Shown one piece after another: positions 16,202 to 24,528 of a DNA stretch of 64,000 bases (position 1 is the stretch's first letter; each line of letters begins with the position of its first letter). The stretch comes from an uncultured Subdoligranulum sp. (GTDB lineage: Bacteria > Bacillota > Clostridia > Oscillospirales > Ruminococcaceae). A program made the position numbers and the translations under genes. The notes under the pieces are model-generated. The model made no database searches and was not told the DNA's origin. It saw nothing but the letters and a program-made list of their open reading frames with translations. Where the stretch lies: the NCBI GenBank assembly GCA_945830575.1, contig CALZZE010000009.1:1-64000 (forward strand), written 5' to 3'.

Positions 16202-17374
16202 ATGGCATCCATACGAAAACGAGCCGAAAACAGTTATCTGATTGTTGTGTCCATGGGGTACGATTATCAGGGAAAACGCAAAAAGCCTGTTCAGAAAACC
16301 GTTCATCCGCCGGAGGGGCTGACCCCCAGGGCAAAGGAGAAATGGCTGAATGAACAGGCTTTGCTGTTCGAGAGGGAAGTGAAAAGCGGCCCGGAACCAA
16401 AGGACCGCAGCATCACCTTTGCCGCCTATGTGGAGCACTGGAAAAAGGACATCATGCCGGAAAAGCTGTCCGTCAGCACCCAGCGCCGCGCCCAGCAGGA
16501 TCTGCAGCGGATCCTGCCGGAGCTGGGCAGGGTCAGAATGACCGAGCTGGACCGCCCCAAGGTGCGGGAGTTCTGCAACAAGATGCGCAAATCGCCCAGC
16601 GCCAAGGGCGGCATCATCTCGGAACGGACGGTGTCGGGCATCCACTCCACACTGTGCGGCATCCTCAGCGATGCGGTGGAGGAAGGCTACATCAGGGACA
16701 ATCCCGCATGGCGGGCCTTCAAGCCGAAAACCAAGCGCAAGGATATCTACGCCGCTGATGAGGATCAGGCCAGACAGCTGATCGAAGCGCTGGAGCAATG
16801 CAGCATCAAGCATGAGACCTTTTACAAGCTGGTGCTGGCCACCGGGATGCGCCGCGGCGAGGCCTGCGGCCTGACCTGGAGCGACATTGACTGGCGGGAG
16901 CATTCGGTGCATATCCACCGCAACGTGGTGAAGGTATCCCACATGGATACGGTGGTAAAGGAACCCAAAACCCGCGCCGGTGACCGGGTGGATTATCTGT
17001 CGCCGGAGATGATCAGCCTGCTGCGGGAGTATCGGACCTTCTGTGAGGAACACTGTCTCAACTACTCGCTGCGCCCGCTGAGCGAGGAGGACTTCCTGTT
17101 CCGGCGGGACAACGGCCTGCCTATGACGCCCAACAGCTTTACCTACCGGTTCAAGCTGATTCTCAAGAAATACGGCCTGCCCCCGCAGCTGACCATCCAT
17201 AGCCTGCGCCACACCTGCGCCAGCCTGCAGATCGCCCACGGAGTGGATGTACGCACCGTGGCGTCCAATCTGGGACATTCCCAGACCAGCACTACGCTGG
17301 ACATCTACGCCCACGCTTTCGATAAACAGCGCCGGGAGTCCCAAAAGACGCTGGAGGATGTGCTGGGGATCTGA
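16202..17374 (+). CDS. Tyrosine recombinase/integrase, Tn916-Int type (second of the pair)
   Basis: 390 residues from the ATG at 16202, preceded by AAAGGAG. The N-terminal 60 residues resemble an AP2-like arm-binding domain (MASIRKRAENSYLIVVSMGY). A SAM-like domain and catalytic domain follow, with ATGMRRGEACGLTW, KEPKTRAGDR, HSLRH, LGHSQTSTTLDIYAH; all catalytic residues look intact. It differs clearly from the integrase just upstream, 88 nt away, so it is not a simple duplication. Two unlike integrases in tandem may act together or mark two nested elements. Confidence 0.87.
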   Translation: MASIRKRAENSYLIVVSMGYDYQGKRKKPVQKTVHPPEGLTPRAKEKWLNEQALLFEREVKSGPEPKDRSITFAAYVEHWKKDIMPEKLSVSTQRRAQQDLQRILPELGRVRMTELDRPKVREFCNKMRKSPSAKGGIISERTVSGIHSTLCGILSDAVEEGYIRDNPAWRAFKPKTKRKDIYAADEDQARQLIEALEQCSIKHETFYKLVLATGMRRGEACGLTWSDIDWREHSVHIHRNVVKVSHMDTVVKEPKTRAGDRVDYLSPEMISLLREYRTFCEEHCLNYSLRPLSEEDFLFRRDNGLPMTPNSFTYRFKLILKKYGLPPQLTIHSLRHTCASLQIAHGVDVRTVASNLGHSQTSTTLDIYAHAFDKQRRESQKTLEDVLGI

Positions 17375-17382
17375 AACAAACA

Positions 17383-17408
17383 CCCCCGCGCCCGAAAGGA
17401 CGCGGGGG
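17383..17408. terminator. GC-rich hairpin, identical core to the one at 23852
   Basis: Stem CCCCCGCG/CGCGGGGG with loop CCCGAAAGGA. It lies between convergent genes (integrase and helicase) and can serve both as a terminator. A 24-bp core is repeated exactly at 23852-23875, at the other side of the helicase module. Confidence 0.65.
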
Positions 17409-17446
17409 ATCACTTTTCGGCAGAGGAACGGGAGCAACATGGATGG

Positions 17447-20400
17447 TCACCTTTTCTGGGACTCACCGGAACCCTTTGAGTAGGGGCTCAGATCCAGAAA
17501 CAGCTTTTTCAGTGCTGCCGGGTCATCACATTCCCGGAACAGATACTCCAACAATTCTTCCTGCCGGGCCTGCCCTAACGTAAGCCGATACAGGGACAAT
17601 ACTTTGATCAGACGTTCATAATGGATCCCGTCCCTGCTCATGGGATACATGGGAACGATGCGCTCTATTTTGACCTCCTGCTCTTCCCCAAAGCACCAGA
17701 ACGGCACCAGATCAGACTGCCCGGGCTTTTTCCCGGCCTGTGCAGCCGCAAACATTTCTGTCCAGACATCATTTTCAAACTGGATAGAGCCATATTTCCG
17801 GGCAATATTCTGCCGGATGGCCAGACACTTGAAACGGTTGACTCGTCCTTCCCTCTGTTCCAGATCAATGGGATTTCCGGGCAGGTTCCAGTGCATGATT
17901 TTCCGGCAGTATTGATGGAAATCCAGGCCTTCCTGCCCAATGGAGGTGGAGGCCAGTACAAATGGCCGCAGCGGGCTGTTGAATGCGCCCCGGATGCTGT
18001 TTTTCCGGTCAGCCTTTTTTTCGTCGTCACCATCGGTGACAAAACCGACCGCATAATGGGCCCGCATCAGATTGCGCTTGCGCTCACCATGGATCCTGCT
18101 CTGAAAGGTGCGGAAGGTGTCTACCTCATAGGATGCGGTATGGATACGCAGGTCATTCAGCATGATGTTCTGCACCCTGCCGTTTCGGGTGGCCTCGTCG
18201 GTGAAACCGACGCTCTCCCGCACCAGATGAAGATATTCATCGAACATGGCCTGAAAGCAGCCATCTTTGCAGTACAGAAGCACATCCTGCCAATGGGTGT
18301 TGTCATCGGCTTTCTTTGCATGGTATTGATCGGCGGCCAGTTCCACAATGGCGGTGGATTCGGTGGTGTTGAATACATTCAGAAATACCTTCGCCAAGGA
18401 GGTGGCGTACCCCACGTTGCCGCCGTTGGAGCGGTAAATGCAGACGGCGGGAGAACCCAGCACCATATCCGTCAGCGTGGCGATCAGGTCCTCCGGCATC
18501 CGGCCCAGCTCCAGCCTGTCCCCCAGACTGATATACTGCTTCAGGCGTTCCAGATGTGCCAGAAACGCTTTGTTTCCCCGGTCACTGCTGAGAGCGTCCT
18601 CCACATCGCTGCCGGTGCTGTGCAGGGAACGCTCCAGTTCGGAAACCCAGCTGTTTACAAACGCTGCGCCATCCATCAGCATGGGTGCCAGATAGTACCA
18701 CCGTGCGTCCTCCGGCCCGGCGGTAGTTTTCTGGTATGGTCTGAGCGTCTCCAGTCTGGCCCGCAGCCCGGTTCGGATCTGCCGTTCGATGTCCGCAAGG
18801 CTCATCCGGGCATTCATGGCGGCAATGGGCTCGTACAGAGAGGACAGTGCGGCGGAAGGATACAGCAGACAGAATAAACTCATCCGCTGGGGTTCTCCGT
18901 TGAACAGAGAAAATTGCAGGCGATGGTAGGGGTAGCGATACTTTGACGTGTACCGAAGATTCTTTTCCTCCACGCCCTGGGCTTGCCGGCCCAGCCGTCC
19001 CACGGTGCGGCGCTCCGCTTCATAGGAGATCAGGGACCCGATCATTCTGGGAACCATCTCCCAGGCGGAGAACACCAGAATTTTGGAAAAGTTGTGGCTG
19101 TTGCGGTAGGCTCCCTGCAAGGTATAATAGGGTCTGCTGGGCGGCACCCAGAGATACAATTCCGCGCCGCCCTCAAAGGCGGCCTCTTTCAGCTTTTCCA
19201 ATCGGGCATTGACGGCGGGAAGTTTCCGGTAGGCATTTACCTGACGGGGATTGACCCACAACAGATCGTTGGCGGCGGCATCAGTTTCCTCCGGGTGCGC
19301 TTTGAAATAGGCTTCGATGTTCTGCTTCACCTTGTAATTTGCGGTGAAGGACAGAACATAGGGGCAGCTTTTCACATAATCCGGAGGAAAAGCGGAATGG
19401 GAGCCCGTCGCTTTCAGCAGATTCCCGGCGGCCAAGTAGGAGGCAATATCCAGTTCTGTCACGGTCAGCGGATGCTTTACGCTGCTGTCATCGGTGTAAT
19501 CGCCGGAATCCATCACAGAGATGCGCTCGGTGCGGCACACCCCGGCATACATGGCATCCTCCGCGGCGTGCTTTACCTGAATCAGGGCGGCACTGCCGGC
19601 GGACATCTCATGCAGCGACACGGAATAATCCGACCAAACCCGGTGAAATTCCCGGGAATGTCCGGCGAACAGAAAATCCATCACCTGCAGAAATTCCGAG
19701 TAATGCTCGTCCATCTGCGCATCATCGATTTCCTCCAGCGTGGAATACAGTTTGTACGGCGTGGCGGACAGCAGCAGGATCCGGGTGTCCCCGCCGCCCA
19801 GAAACTTCCGGGCGAGGATCCCGGTCTCGGACTCCTGATGGGAGTTCAGCAGGAATTTGAACCGCTGGAATTCGTCCATGATGACCAGATCGGGGTTCAG
19901 CATTCCGGTGCTGATGCGGGCAAACATGATGCGCAGGGCGTTCAGGATCTCCACATCTTTGTAGGGGGAGGTCCCGTTTTCACGCTTGGTCAGATGCTCT
20001 GTCAGCCTTGCAAGGATCGGCCGCTCCCGGTCATAGTCATAGATGCTTTGGATCACAGAGGCGGGATAAGCGCCCTGCGTTTTCTTTTCGCAGGAGATCA
20101 CCTTGCTTTCGTACCAATCCTTTGCCCAGCCGGTCCAGGCGCTTGCTGCGTAATAGATAAAGAATTTTTCCAGCTGCTTCCGGTGCGCCGCAAGCTCGGG
20201 GACACGGGTCAGAATGGCAAACATCAGCGCCCTCTCGCTGACGGTACCGCCGCCGTTGGTCATCTGGAAGGAGGTGCCGGGGGTCAGGGGGATCAGCTGA
20301 ATAAAGCCTTCCCGCAGGGCTTCATCGGATTCCTGCTCGGCAATTTTCAAATGGAGCATGGACAGCCGCGTGTCGGATACACCCTCGATCCGGGCAGAGT

Positions 20401-20683
20401 CCGACACTTTCAGTTTTTGGATATTCTGGCCGGCAATGCTGGAATTGGAGCAGATGTAAACCACCTTCAGAAGGTCGTCGCCCTCCTCCAGCCGCAGGCG
20501 GGCTGTTTTCACAATGGCGCCCCGGGCCACCAGCGTCTTTCCCATCCCCACCTCATCGGCAACAAGGACTCGGTTTTGCCCATGGCGGAACAGGTAGTCG
20601 ACCCGTTCCACCGTTGCGCGCTGGAAGTCCTTCAGCCCCTGCATGGTCCAGGCTTCCACCGCGTCGATCCTGAATTTTGCCAT
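17447..20683 (-). CDS. Large SF2 (SNF2/DEAD-like) helicase of a defence-type module
   Basis: 1078 residues. Motif I is ADEVGMGKT (about 42-50), motif II DEFQ (about 268) instead of DEAD/DEAH, motif III LSATPY (about 303), motif V STSIGQEGLDFH (about 912) and motif VI REGRVNRF (about 943). The two RecA lobes are thus split by an insert of about 550 residues, as in large SNF2-like restriction and defence helicases. RBS AAGGGG lies 6 nt before the ATG. It follows the PLD gene by 10 nt and forms a three-gene operon with it and the DUF6361 gene. Role in phage or plasmid defence is inferred from context. Confidence 0.82.
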   Translation of the reverse strand: MAKFRIDAVEAWTMQGLKDFQRATVERVDYLFRHGQNRVLVADEVGMGKTLVARGAIVKTARLRLEEGDDLLKVVYICSNSSIAGQNIQKLKVSDSARIEGVSDTRLSMLHLKIAEQESDEALREGFIQLIPLTPGTSFQMTNGGGTVSERALMFAILTRVPELAAHRKQLEKFFIYYAASAWTGWAKDWYESKVISCEKKTQGAYPASVIQSIYDYDRERPILARLTEHLTKRENGTSPYKDVEILNALRIMFARISTGMLNPDLVIMDEFQRFKFLLNSHQESETGILARKFLGGGDTRILLLSATPYKLYSTLEEIDDAQMDEHYSEFLQVMDFLFAGHSREFHRVWSDYSVSLHEMSAGSAALIQVKHAAEDAMYAGVCRTERISVMDSGDYTDDSSVKHPLTVTELDIASYLAAGNLLKATGSHSAFPPDYVKSCPYVLSFTANYKVKQNIEAYFKAHPEETDAAANDLLWVNPRQVNAYRKLPAVNARLEKLKEAAFEGGAELYLWVPPSRPYYTLQGAYRNSHNFSKILVFSAWEMVPRMIGSLISYEAERRTVGRLGRQAQGVEEKNLRYTSKYRYPYHRLQFSLFNGEPQRMSLFCLLYPSAALSSLYEPIAAMNARMSLADIERQIRTGLRARLETLRPYQKTTAGPEDARWYYLAPMLMDGAAFVNSWVSELERSLHSTGSDVEDALSSDRGNKAFLAHLERLKQYISLGDRLELGRMPEDLIATLTDMVLGSPAVCIYRSNGGNVGYATSLAKVFLNVFNTTESTAIVELAADQYHAKKADDNTHWQDVLLYCKDGCFQAMFDEYLHLVRESVGFTDEATRNGRVQNIMLNDLRIHTASYEVDTFRTFQSRIHGERKRNLMRAHYAVGFVTDGDDEKKADRKNSIRGAFNSPLRPFVLASTSIGQEGLDFHQYCRKIMHWNLPGNPIDLEQREGRVNRFKCLAIRQNIARKYGSIQFENDVWTEMFAAAQAGKKPGQSDLVPFWCFGEEQEVKIERIVPMYPMSRDGIHYERLIKVLSLYRLTLGQARQEELLEYLFRECDDPAALKKLFLDLSPYSKGSGESQKR

Positions 20684-20693
20684 ATGCAGCCCC

Positions 20694-22508
20694 TTATTTC
20701 AGCCTCAGTGTTTTCCTGAATGTGTCATACAGCTCCCGGAATTCTCCGGGGACGATGTCTTCTTTGGTGATCATTCGCAAAAGATACCCGATCTCGCGGA
20801 GCTTTTCCGGCTCCTCCAAAGCGGTTTTCAGCATTTTCTCATACAGTGCGGGCAGACTGTCATGACTGTTGTTCCAGCTGCCGGTGCCGCCTGCAGGCCG
20901 TTCCTCCAACAGAGAGAGCAGATAGCTGTCCTCCAGAACAAACGCCACATATTCCACAAAAGTGCGCTTGTCCTTGACCACGCTGTTCACAATGGCGTTT
21001 TCCCGGTCGGCGGGGATCCCTGTGGTGGGAACCATGAGAATACGCTCCACAGCCATCTCTCCGTCGGAAACTCGCAGCATAAAAAATTCCGAGACCTGAA
21101 GCAGGTCCAGCTGCGGAAACAGCATTTCATTTTCCAGCGGCAGGAGAACATTGCGCCGGAACGGCCTGATGGCAAGGGTGCCCTCCGGGAGATGCCCACT
21201 GATGGAAAGAGAAACATCGTATTTGCCCTCCCGTTCCGTGACGGCGGCTTGCATCGGCAGACGGCAGACCGTCTTGATGATCTGTTCCAGCCGGTCGGCG
21301 GTTTCCAGCCGGTCATCGGGGATGGGATCTGTCACCTTGGACAGCTCAAAGGGATTCTGCGGGTTATCCGCTGCGCCGCAGAACAGGTCCCGGAGCAGCG
21401 CTTCGCCCTGATAGTACCTGCTTTTGGTGCGCAGCCGAATCATCATTTCCACGTTGCGATTCACTGCGGCCTGTGTCGCGTTCATGGAACCAAGGTACAG
21501 ATCCACATCGGAATTCTTCCTTCGCAGATAGAGTTTCCCGTGAATGTCCTGATTCTGTTTTTCGGCGGTATCATCAGAGACAGCTTCCTCGCCGTCCACG
21601 ATGTCATCTTTCAAAGTATAGATCCGGAATTCACTGCACTGCCCGGCGGTGATCTTGGACAGCTCGGATTTCCGGGTGATCAGCGTGCGGGTGGCTCCGG
21701 TCAGTGAGTATCCGGACTGATTCCAATGTTCGATGAGACTGCCGGAGACAAACGGAGAAACCGCCACCAGTTCATGAAAACGGCGGCAGAAAAGCGGGTC
21801 CTGATGCATATTGCAACCGCCGGGGCCGATGCCCAGCGGCATGATCTCAAATTCATCACCGAACTCCTTGCTGCCGGTGGTAAAACATACCCCCGCCAGC
21901 GCGTCACGCAATGTGCGCAGAGCGCTTCGTTTGGTGCGGGCGTTCTGCACCGTGGGCCTGACCTGTGCCCGCAGAAAGTCCAGAAACGCCATCAGCGGCT
22001 GCGTTTTTTGTGCTGTTCCGGCGGTTTTGGAGCTATCCATCGCAAAGCTGACATCCCAGCTTCGGTCAAAGGTCAGATTCCTGCTCAGAACCGCAAACCG
22101 ATAGTGAAACTCGCCCTGCCCGTTGACATATTGGAGCAGCCATGTCTTAGGGTGGAAGGCCGGATACTGCCGGCCACCCCGCCCTCGGGGCAGCGCCACC
22201 GGAACAAGGATCTTTTCCAGCAGCAGGCTCAATGCGCTGGGCGTGCCGGGCATTTTGATCTGCCCCGCTTCGCAGAAGACCAGCAGCTTTTCCGATACTT
22301 TCTGCAAAGCATTCAGCGTGCTCACCGGGTTCTGAAGCAGGGCACTGTCGGTCTCCCCGGCCAGACCAAGGGACAGACATACCGCTGTCAGCGCCTCCAG
22401 ATCCAGAGAATAGGTGGTGCCGACGGCAAAATGCAGCGTATAGCCATCCGGCGGCAGCAGCAGGGAACTGTAGCTCACGCGGTCCTTTGTGTCATTGGTC
22501 CTGAACAT
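20694..22508 (-). CDS. Phospholipase D-like (HKD) nuclease-type protein
   Basis: About 604 residues. The start at 22508 (MFRTNDTKDRVSYSS) overlaps the end of the upstream gene by 17 nt and has a GGGGAGAGGGG site; the track start at 22655 lies inside the neighbour. Two PLD-type half motifs are seen: FHPKTWLL...SRNLTFDRSWD (about 125-165) and IHGKLYL...GSMNATQAAVNRN (about 325-360). Together they suit an intramolecular HKD active site of the kind found in restriction nucleases. No signal peptide. Probably the nuclease component working with the adjacent helicase. Confidence 0.75.
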   Translation of the reverse strand: MFRTNDTKDRVSYSSLLLPPDGYTLHFAVGTTYSLDLEALTAVCLSLGLAGETDSALLQNPVSTLNALQKVSEKLLVFCEAGQIKMPGTPSALSLLLEKILVPVALPRGRGGRQYPAFHPKTWLLQYVNGQGEFHYRFAVLSRNLTFDRSWDVSFAMDSSKTAGTAQKTQPLMAFLDFLRAQVRPTVQNARTKRSALRTLRDALAGVCFTTGSKEFGDEFEIMPLGIGPGGCNMHQDPLFCRRFHELVAVSPFVSGSLIEHWNQSGYSLTGATRTLITRKSELSKITAGQCSEFRIYTLKDDIVDGEEAVSDDTAEKQNQDIHGKLYLRRKNSDVDLYLGSMNATQAAVNRNVEMMIRLRTKSRYYQGEALLRDLFCGAADNPQNPFELSKVTDPIPDDRLETADRLEQIIKTVCRLPMQAAVTEREGKYDVSLSISGHLPEGTLAIRPFRRNVLLPLENEMLFPQLDLLQVSEFFMLRVSDGEMAVERILMVPTTGIPADRENAIVNSVVKDKRTFVEYVAFVLEDSYLLSLLEERPAGGTGSWNNSHDSLPALYEKMLKTALEEPEKLREIGYLLRMITKEDIVPGEFRELYDTFRKTLRLK

Positions 22509-23700
22509 GGGCAGCCCCCTCTCCCCGGCAAATATCCAGAATGATGCGTTTGGCGCTGGGAAAGCGGTAATCCAGCCATCGTCCGCCGATCCACGCATCG
22601 TTGGCAAAGTCTTCCCGCCTGCAAAGCTTGGCCCGGCTGCGGCTCTTGATCTCAATTTCCCGCTCCACCAGGATTCTGTCTGCGGTATCTGTATCCCCCG
22701 CCAGAAAAGCGGTCTGCAGATTGGTCAGGAACCGCCGCAGACGAAAGTTGGAGATGTGAAGCGTTTGCAGCACATCGTCAATTTCCACCGCCATCATGTG
22801 GGGCATGTTGTCTTGTATCCGCTGCCATTCTGTCACCGCGTCCCGGTTCTGGCCGTTGGAAAGGAGAAAATTATAGCGCACACGGGCAGCGTACACCAGA
22901 CGGTTGAAATCGCAGGCCAGCGCCATGGTGCGGCGCAGCTCCTCCGGCACAGAATCACGCAAATCTTCATTGATCTCTTCAAAAGAGCGGTATTTTGTCA
23001 CATCGACACGGTTGCGGAGCAGATACCCCAACAGGGAGGAAGGAACACGGGTTTCGATTTTCTGCCGTAGAAACGCTGCTTCCGTAGGTGTCAGATAGAT
23101 GGACAGACCGGTACGCCAATCCGAATAGTAGTCATCCGGCACAGAGAACAGCTGCGCTGCTATATCCCTGCCGGCATCTGCGTCATCCCGTTCCGCATCG
23201 GAGGCATCGTTCCGGTTGCCCATCGCAGCAGCCTGCGTTTGAGTCCGCAGCAGAAGCGAGGTTTTCAAAAGTTCCGGAATCGTCAGATTCTGGGTGCAGA
23301 TTCCATAGGTACGGATGCCGTTCCAATAAATGCTGGAAGGTTTACGGGCTACCCAGCCTTTTGGCAGCACCCGCTGACCGATGATGCCCTCCTCCCCGGG
23401 GCAGTTCTGCATCAAGCGGATGCCGCATGCCTTTTCTTCCTGGTCAATTCGGCGCATTATTTTGTGCAGATCGCTGCCGTACCGGCCTTCTGTGGCTTCT
23501 TTCACCACATAGGGAACGATCAGAAAATATTTTGCGCTGGTCTGAACGGTGGAGGTTCCGGGAAAGAACAGGTTCGCAAAAGCGTCACGAACCAGCCCGA
23601 TGCCGATCTCGTCCACTGCACCCTGCTCCTGCAGCAGATTTATCACATCGAGAACCTTTTCTCTGTCCTGTCTGGAAAAATCTACCCATCCCAACTGCAT
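22492..23700 (-). CDS. DUF6361-family protein
   Basis: 402 residues. The N-terminus (GWVDFSRQDREKVLDVINLL, then GAVDEIGIGLVRDAF and NLFFPGTSTVQTSAKYF) matches what I recall of DUF6361, a family without known function that tends to sit beside PLD and helicase genes. No catalytic motif is evident. AGGAGG lies 10 nt before the ATG and a strong promoter lies about 80 nt upstream, so it is the first gene of the three-gene operon. It may be a sensor or structural subunit; that is a guess from position only. Confidence 0.68.
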   Translation of the reverse strand: MQLGWVDFSRQDREKVLDVINLLQEQGAVDEIGIGLVRDAFANLFFPGTSTVQTSAKYFLIVPYVVKEATEGRYGSDLHKIMRRIDQEEKACGIRLMQNCPGEEGIIGQRVLPKGWVARKPSSIYWNGIRTYGICTQNLTIPELLKTSLLLRTQTQAAAMGNRNDASDAERDDADAGRDIAAQLFSVPDDYYSDWRTGLSIYLTPTEAAFLRQKIETRVPSSLLGYLLRNRVDVTKYRSFEEINEDLRDSVPEELRRTMALACDFNRLVYAARVRYNFLLSNGQNRDAVTEWQRIQDNMPHMMAVEIDDVLQTLHISNFRLRRFLTNLQTAFLAGDTDTADRILVEREIEIKSRSRAKLCRREDFANDAWIGGRWLDYRFPSAKRIILDICRGEGAAHVQDQ

Positions 23701-23778
23701 TCCGGCACCACCTCCTGTTTCTGTGGGGTCTACTCAGCAATTCCCCAAAAGATCGTAAAATGGAGTCTCTTACCTATC

Positions 23779-23806
23779 ATTGTATTTCCCGGCACAAAAA
23801 TGTCAA
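23779..23806 (-). promoter_or_regulatory. Promoter of the DUF6361-PLD-helicase operon
   Basis: On the minus strand TTGACA, 16 bp, TACAAT, about 80 nt before the DUF6361 start. Confidence 0.7.
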
Positions 23807-23851
23807 TGACTATTTTTCCGGTGAACGGAACGCGCCCTTGAAACGCGCAAT

Positions 23852-23875
23852 CCCCGCGCCCGAAAGGACGCGGGG
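23852..23875. repeat. GC-rich hairpin, exact copy of the core at 17383
   Basis: CCCCGCG/CGCGGGG stem with the same CCGAAAGG loop as at 17384-17407; 24 bp are identical. It lies 20 nt past the end of the small minus-strand gene 23896-24216 and upstream of the DUF6361 promoter. It may be a terminator or a boundary repeat. Confidence 0.6.
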
Positions 23876-23895
23876 ATCGTGGGTGAAACGAAGGG

Positions 23896-24216
23896 TCATG
23901 GATTGACTTCTTCTGTCAGTTCCAGCATCAGTTGTGCTCCCAACTGTAAGCCAGCCAGAAAAGCGATCTGCTCATGTTCTGCACATAGGGAGTTTACCGT
24001 AGAAAACACGGCGTCTTTTTGGCGGTATGTCAGTCTGCCCAAAGCATCGTTCAGTGTCCCATCAAGCTGGCGTGTTTTGTCGTTGCTCATAATATGGGTT
24101 TCTGAGTACATCTCATAGAGAGCGTTCAATACGGGCTGGACACAATCCTCATGGAATTGAATAGGGTGTTCAGCCAGATACCGACGCCATCCGTTAAGGG
24201 AAAAATCCATATCCAT
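23896..24216 (-). CDS. Small helical protein (106 aa), DUF6809-like
   Basis: Predicted all-helical. The C-terminal segment (EHEQIAFLAGLQLGAQLMLEL) resembles DUF6809, a small family common in clostridial mobile elements; the match is from memory and moderate. GGAAGG lies 6 nt before the ATG at 24216; a second ATG at 24210 is possible. It is separated from the DUF6361 operon by the hairpin and promoter, so it is probably a separate unit. Confidence 0.55.
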   Translation of the reverse strand: MDMDFSLNGWRRYLAEHPIQFHEDCVQPVLNALYEMYSETHIMSNDKTRQLDGTLNDALGRLTYRQKDAVFSTVNSLCAEHEQIAFLAGLQLGAQLMLELTEEVNP

Positions 24217-24528
24217 TACCGTCCTTCCAAAGTTTGTGTGATGGTACCTCTGTTTGAACGGTTTGGCAAGAGGGTATTATGCACAAAGATGGAACGATGC
24301 GATTGGTAACAAAATGATCGGGATGAAAGAATGGAAATGTCTTTTGGCAGTATTTTGAGTTTTGAAATCTGCAAGGGAGATCGTACTTTTCTGACGGAGA
24401 AGAAAAACACTTTTCGTATGATTTTCAATGTGATATAATAAAAAACACGATAGAACCCTATGATAGAAAAGCGTACACTTCCTGTATGCCAATGCATTGA
24501 GAAATGAAAAAACGACAGGAGAGACATC
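24217..24528. promoter_or_regulatory. Gene-free AT-rich region upstream of the type I RM operon
   Basis: No supported gene is seen; the track ORF on the minus strand is a chance reading frame. TGATATAAT at 24431-24439 is an extended -10 element with only a weak -35 (TTTTCG, 17 bp upstream). It lies about 90 nt before the draG-hsdM start and is the likely operon promoter. The minus-strand gene at 23896-24216 must also have its promoter here, but I cannot place it. Confidence 0.5.

Noticed and set aside
18983-20719. 578-aa plus-strand ORF
   Set aside because: Antisense to the helicase gene, which has all its motifs; low-complexity Gly/His composition.
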